Below, piece after piece: positions 18,632 through 23,691 of a DNA stretch of 23,691 nt; the stretch's first letter is position 1, and the number at the start of each line of letters is the position of its first letter. The stretch lies in assembly GCA_019649035.1 (NCBI GenBank), contig BMAT01013759.1:90584-114274 (forward strand), given 5' to 3'. The notes under the pieces were generated by a model. The model worked only from the letters and a program-made list of their open reading frames with translations, searched no databases and was not told where the DNA came from. The position numbers and the translations under genes were made by a program. The DNA is from Elysia marginata (lineage: Eukaryota; Mollusca; Gastropoda; Plakobranchidae).

Positions 18632-18840
18632 GTCGAAATTGGAAAATAGTAAAATATTGGCATCGCAGAAACGCTTGTTTTCTTTTTTAAATTAATTAAA
18701 ACTAACGAACAGCCAAAGCTCTACCGTGTTTCTGTGTGAAGTTATATTCCTTTGAAGTTGGCAGGGTTAGGACTGGTGGATTATCAGAAATAGGAGAACA
18801 AGGTCAAACAACTATAAAGATGTAAAGGCCTTATAAATTA
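18632..18840. repeat. Dispersed repeat, copy B
   Basis: Direct-orientation counterpart of 17635-17850. Shared blocks include GTGTGAAGTTATA, CCTTTGAAGT, GGCAGGG with AGGAC, ATCAGAAA, GGAGA with ACAA, and AAAGGCCTTA near the end. Scattered substitutions and indels indicate an old pair, or two insertions of one family about 1 kb apart. Confidence 0.65.
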
Positions 18841-20771
18841 TGTATAAAAAAAAATGAAACTAATAAAACATGAAATTTCAACATGATTCAGGTTTGAAAG
18901 ATGTTGAGAAATGGTTTTAAACATGTGCTGTCCAAGCATAATTTTATTAAATCAAAATTATATTCATACAAGAGTTAATTGCATTTATGCAATGGATTGC
19001 AATAATTAAAGAAAAAAATATTAAGATAACAAGTAAATTTTTATGGAGTTTGTATCATTTATACAACTTTATGAAACGCTGGGCATTAAGGCTAATACGA
19101 TAATATCATGGGACGTTTCTGTGAATCATTTTTTTTTCGTATATATGACTGTGTGTGAGATACAGCAGTGTGTAGCGTCTCTAGAGCTACGCTGTAAATC
19201 TAGTTCTTAATTTGAGTTTTAGTGTGTTTGGAGTGTGTCCTCAAAATGAGACATTTATAGGTCATAAAAAACTTACGTTTTTAATCAAATATCTCGATTT
19301 GCATGTTTCTACAATAAAGAATACCGACTGTCTTAAATTCAAACGAAGTCTGTTAAAATGCGGCATTCAATACCAGTTAAAAAAAAAACGCGAGACCTAG
19401 ACATAAGGCTTAAGTTTAAGGGAAATCTCATTTGTTAATTGCATGCTCCAAAAAGAAAATCTATCGCGTTATCAATCTGTTTCGGGGTAATCTGAGCAAG
19501 GTTCAAGCTAAAAACATTGTAATAATGATGCATTTGGTATGTTTTTCATGAAGCATATAAAAACAAATAATAGGCCTAAGGTATTGCTTTTTCATTTTAT
19601 TGACTAGGCCAGACACATGCCTTTTTAAATCTTTATGTAGGCCATTGTCAACTATTTCCATTTCTCTCTTAGGATTCAATCCTATTCGGTCCGTTCTCTG
19701 TGAAAAATGATACACATCTAAACAGAAACATGGCGAATCTATAAAGAAAGGCGGACAATTTTTTTCGTGAGATAATTCTTGTTTTGCTTCACGAGCAGGT
19801 TTTTTTAAGCTTTAGAAAACAGTAGTAGATGGCCATTATGTAGCAATCCCTCAAAATGAACTGATTTGCGATCAAGGTTGGCTTAGAAAACGTTGCTTAC
19901 TATTGTTTCAGCATAATCGGGCTATTCAAGGTATTATCGCACATACTGTATTGAAACCGTTTAAGTACATTGCTCTTGTAATATCAGATATCTATAACCT
20001 TGGGGTTTTTGTAAAAAAAATTACATAAAATCTGTAATTCGAAATAAATCGGGATATTTAAAATATTCTTAAAGAATCTTTTTTAAAAATGGCAGAACTT
20101 AGGTTTAAATGCTGGATTCGTTTATGTTATGTAATTTTAACTTATTTCGCTACAATTGTTTTTGATTGATGCAAATATATTTTTGTTGGGTTGTGACATT
20201 TAAAAGCTGTCTTATTTTTTAAAAAATATCCAACAAGAACTTATGTTCTAGTCATTTTATTATGGATTTTTTTTTTCATTGAAACTTCCTCCCCAAATAA
20301 AAAATTCGCTCCAGCGAGACGAGCAGATGAGCCAGGAAGTCAAAGGGACAAAACCGAAGAATAGAAAATGCTCCCCGAGGAAGATTAAGATTACTTCGCG
20401 TTATTACTATTGGGCCTGTTCGTGTCATTAGAAACAGAATTTCCAATAATTATGCATCCTCCATTAACCTATTGTACTTGCAGTGGGTCATTATTTTCTC
20501 GTGACCAGTGCGAAAATGTCGATTTTTCTAACAAATTAAGTGTGAGAAAAAAGTCTTTCAAATGTGGATTTTTTATTTCATTCTCTATTATTTGTAAAAC
20601 CAAAAGTTGTACCATTTTCTCACAAAATTGTTTTGGTTTTAAGCACTTTTTTAAAAAGTATTTGTTAACTTTAAAAAACTCATTGTTCAAAAAAGCATTC
20701 AACTTCTGTTACGTGAGATATCCCTTTCGACTGGCTAAAAGTCAAAAGACAATCAATCGCTCTAAATGTCT
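18841..20771. other. Gene-free AT-rich interval
   Basis: No domain-bearing frame, RNA gene or long repeat is seen. The 130-codon frame at 20410-20802 starts at a non-ATG codon, is K/F/C-rich without a recognisable motif, and runs into the minisatellite. Confidence 0.5.
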
Positions 20772-21045
20772 TAGAAAAAAGAAATCCGTGCCTGTGATCT
20801 AATACTCGCTAGAAATTAGAACTCCGGGCATCTGACCTTTTTCTCGCCAGAAATTAGGAATCCAGGCATCTGATCTTGTTCTCGCTAGAAATTAGAACTC
20901 CGTGCATCTGATCTTGTTCTCGCTAGAAATCAGTACTCCGGGCATCTGATTTTGTTCTCGCTAGAAATTTGAACTCCAGGCATCTGATCAAATTCATGCT
21001 AGAAAAAAAATTCTGGGCATCTAGTTTTTTCGATAAGAAATAAAA
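20772..21045. repeat. 38-bp-unit minisatellite, about seven copies
   Basis: Copies start at 20805, 20843, 20881, 20919, 20957 and 20995, exactly 38 bp apart each time. The anchor is CTCGCTAGAAATTAG followed by ACTCC, GGCATCTGAT and CTTGTT. Degenerate partial units precede 20805 and follow 21033. The central copies are most alike and the outer ones more diverged, as expected when unequal exchange homogenises the centre. The array ends about 30 bp before recognisable retroelement sequence. Confidence 0.92.
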
Positions 21046-21072
21046 AACCAGTCAAAAGCATATAAACAACAC

Positions 21073-21905
21073 AACCAAATACCAAGTTAAAGAATGAAGA
21101 CATATTCAAGCAGGCTTTTCCTACTTATAATGAAACTCTAGAAAGAATCCGTTAAAAATGTCACCCTCCAATCTCAAACAAAAATTAACGAAAAAAATAA
21201 ACGCTAACAAAAACCTTCATTTAGAAGACACAAAAAGGGAGCGGAAAATCATATGGCACAATTCACCACATTGGAGAAATGTGGCCACTAACATAGAAAA
21301 AATCTTCCTCCAGCTAATCACCAAACATTTCCCAGGCCAAAAAAGCTGCATAGAATCATAAATAAAAATACCATCAAAATAAGATACATCTGCATATCTA
21401 ACTTCAAACAAGCCATATCGATGATCGAACCATAAAAATGCCTGCTACAAAACCATCAAGCAAAAAAACCCACCAGACTATGTAACTGCAGGAACAAAAA
21501 AAGAAATTGCCAAACGTTCGCAAATGCCTCACAAAATGCATTGCTTACAAGATAACACTGACCTAGCCAATAGTACACAAAAACACACCTACATAGGACT
21601 CACCGATAACAGCTTTAAAACAAGGTGCAACCTACATAAATTGCAACATAAACAATCCCCAAGTTCAACCAAGTTCAGCGAACTCATAATGGAAACTTAA
21701 AAGTACCAACACGAACCCCGAAATAGAATGGCAAACAATGAACAAGCTGAATCCCTACATTCCGGCCAACCAACTTTGCAAACTATTCCTCTAGAAAAGG
21801 TATTGAAATTTTAAATGAACGACCTACTCTCAACAACCGTAAGGAAATCTTCTCCTTTTGTGTATATAAAAAGCGTCACATCTTGATGAGCTTTCTACCT
21901 ACCGA
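21073..21905 (+). pseudogene. Decayed Penelope-like retroelement: C-terminal region with GIY-YIG endonuclease
   Basis: The remnant is spread over all three forward frames, so several frameshifts and stops have broken it. In order: NEDIFKQAFPTYNETL (21093-21140), matching the end of the PLE reverse transcriptase; ERKIIWHNSP and NVATNIEKIFLQLITKHFP (21240-21340), the linker block; NKNTIKIRYICISN (21361-21402); CNCRNK (21481-21498), the cysteine motif before the nuclease; KCIAYKITLT (21534-21563), the GIY-equivalent strand; YIGLTDNSFKTRCNLHK (21590-21640), the YIG strand with the conserved Arg and His; and ERPTLNNRKEIFSFC (about 21817-21861), the C-terminal block. These blocks and their order match endonuclease-bearing Penelope-like elements of animals, which insert by target-primed reverse transcription. 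The reverse transcriptase core is absent, so the copy is 5'-truncated and inactive. Confidence 0.85.
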
Positions 21906-22318
21906 GCCTTCTGAAAAAAAAAGTCGACTAAAAAGTGCAACTGGGCACATAATAATATCTTTATACGACTTAAAAGTAAACAATAATTAAATATCATGCG
22001 GAAAATATTACAACATATTACGATGAGAACAAAAATTAATGTACGAACTTAAATATTTATAAAGGTCCGTTTAATCTTTCTTGTTTCTAACCTATGGCGG
22101 AAAAAAAGTTCTCTATTCTTTCCCCTGTTTAATTTGAAGAGTTACTACATTATTTTTTATAGTCACTGAAATATAGAGTTTGGATTGGTACATATTTTTT
22201 TTATCAAATTTAGTTGATTTATTCTTTGTTTTATTTTTCAATTGATTTTTCAGTTTTCAACTGTTTACATTATCCATATTTTGTAAACGTCTATGAAAGA
22301 AATTGTGTAGTTTTTTTA
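21906..22318 (+). other. Probable 3' untranslated part of the retroelement
   Basis: AT-rich sequence without coding potential lies between the last PLE-like residues and the terminal hairpin and (TTA)n tail. Its orientation and position suggest it belongs to the same insertion; this is inference. Confidence 0.4.
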
Positions 22319-22381
22319 TGAAGCGCTTTGAGACTGAATTTTATTGTAAGGCGCTATATATTATTATAAGTGTTATTAATC

Positions 22382-22424
<43 letters not shown>
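22319..22424 (+). mobile_element. Retroelement 3' terminus: AGCGC stem and (TTA)n tail
   Basis: GAAGCGCTTTGAGACT, then GGCGCTATATATTATTATAAG, form a short AGCGC/GCGCT stem. About 14 TTA units follow directly (22382-22424). An AAGCGCTTTGAG ... GCGCTATATAA hairpin followed by a simple-repeat tail is a familiar 3' end of animal retroelements, where it is thought to be recognised by the reverse transcriptase. It lies about 415 bp after the PLE endonuclease in the same orientation, so it may be that element's 3' end; a separate SINE or LINE tail is the alternative. Confidence 0.65.
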
Positions 22425-22426
<2 letters not shown>

Positions 22427-23655
22427 ATTATAAATTGTACGAATAGGGAATGAAATTAGAGTAGCGTCCCTTCTTAGCAAGTCAACAAGTAGAAATACTG
22501 GATATTTATTTGTAACCTTCTTTTTCATGTTTTTTCTTTTGTTTACCCGTACAAACAAAATTAACTTCTGATAAAAAATAACAAAAAAAAGAACTAAGTG
22601 AATATAATATGATTACAAAGCTTCAAAGTTACTAATTAGTCGAATTTAAAAGGACATTTGAACTTTTTTGTTTTCTCTTGTCGGTTTTATCTTCCAGAGA
22701 AAGTGTTAAGACTAGATTTCTTGAAAGGTTTTGGGGCAAAATATGCCACTGACGGCTTTTTTTAAACATTTATGGGAATATTTCTCTTATGCTTTTGTTA
22801 CAAGCATTTGAAGTTCTGTGAATAAAAAATAATGGCAAAAATTATTCACATTGGATATTGGATATCTTTTGTTTTGCACTTAAACTCTTCTGAAAAAAAA
22901 ACATTTAATGAATCGAAGAAAAACCTCTTATGAATCGGACAAAAAATCTACAGTATTGTTTCGAGCTAGCTATCGTTTCAATGTAACTGCTTCATGTGCT
23001 CATAGCCTTTTGTTTTGCAAGAGCTTTGTCCATAAGGTGATTGTGTTTGAAGAATCGGTTCTACAAAGGTTTCCCCGTTTATAATATAACTGTTCAAGCG
23101 TAGAACATATTCGTCGTAGTTTTGTAAAAGGAACAAATAGATAAGAGAGTTTCAGCTTATATATTACAGAACGGAAATTTTTTAAAGTTTATATTCTGTA
23201 TAAAATAACTTCAGTACAAGAGAAATGAACGATGGCCTTTGGCCTTTATAAAACCAGACCATAGACGAGCATTATACTGTCGAAAAGATTCGCTGACAGA
23301 GTTAGCAAGAAAACGTTTATTATTTAGTCGTCAAGGGTACCCAAAGTCGCATTTCAATAAAACACAGTGCAAAAGCTTAGTTAAACATTTAAAATGAAAA
23401 GTTTTTACCGTTTATCTAGCAGCAAATTTGACCAATAAAATAAAGAAACGAGCATTAATTTGTCGCGCGTCCTACAAGTAATACTACTTCTTACTGATCC
23501 TTGTCAAGTTAAATGTGTTAAAAAAAAGACTTCCTATTCCATTATTTCAGCATGAGTCACCACGCTAAACCTACAGCTACTTTAATTGGGCTTCTGCTGA
23601 ATACTTGCAGTAAGTAGAACAGTTTAAACAACAAAAAAGTTGTTTTTGTTGTATA
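22425..23655. other. Gene-free AT-rich right flank
   Basis: No supported gene, RNA or long repeat is seen. Confidence 0.5.
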
Positions 23656-23691
23656 AGTATTAGTAGTAGTAATATTAGTAGTAGTAGTAGT
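23656..23691. repeat. (AGT)n microsatellite, cut by the window edge
   Basis: AGT/AAT units run to the last base, the same motif as the large array at 3771-4193. The true length is unknown. Confidence 0.9.

Noticed and set aside
20410..20802. 130-codon cysteine- and lysine-containing ORF as a possible small secreted protein
   Set aside because: It starts at a non-ATG codon, has no signal peptide or ordered cysteine framework, and its end lies in a degenerate minisatellite unit.
20772..21045. CRISPR-like array
   Set aside because: The 38-bp units are contiguous, with no unique spacers between repeats, and the DNA is eukaryotic, so this is a minisatellite.

Overview
The window reads as metazoan nuclear DNA: AT-rich, with spliceosomal signals, long di- and trinucleotide microsatellites, two tRNA-derived SINE-like segments and a decayed Penelope-like retroelement. 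The repeat style and the very long S/N/Q/H-rich exon fit a lophotrochozoan, plausibly a gastropod mollusc. That placement is inference; nothing here fixes the species.

Layout. Bases 1-5104 are upstream or intronic DNA. They hold (GA)n, (CT)n, (TAA)n and (TAG)n microsatellites, a near-perfect 80-bp inverted repeat with a 130-nt spacer (2835-3124), a C-rich G4-prone tract (3296-3331), a bulged hairpin (3483-3555) and a tRNA-like SINE flanked by 16-bp direct repeats (4195-4448). Bases 5105 to about 10475 are one large exon that ends a gene: a strong 3' splice site at 5104, a leader with three upstream ORFs, a second possible 3' splice site at 5284, a 1660-codon reading frame (ATG 5296 to TAG 10276) and a poly(A) signal at 10449. 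Bases 10500-17300 show no convincing gene, only small hairpins and a (GAT)n array. Bases 17290-18850 hold a reverse-strand tRNA-derived SINE and two diverged copies of an unnamed dispersed repeat. Bases 20772-21045 are a 38-bp-unit minisatellite. It abuts a 5'-truncated, frameshifted Penelope-like element whose GIY-YIG endonuclease region is still readable (21073-21905), followed by a retroelement-type 3' tail ending in (TTA)n (22319-22424). The window ends in (AGT)n.

The only convincing intact protein-coding gene is the large one. Its product is a predicted, mostly disordered, serine-rich protein with short linear motifs (a class II SH3 ligand, a YxN motif, a short helical segment and a C-terminal class I PDZ ligand), which suggests a cytoplasmic or cortical scaffold. 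I could not assign it to a named family. Its leader offers two routes of control: uORF-limited translation when the exon begins at 5105, or an in-frame fusion to upstream coding exons when it begins at 5285.
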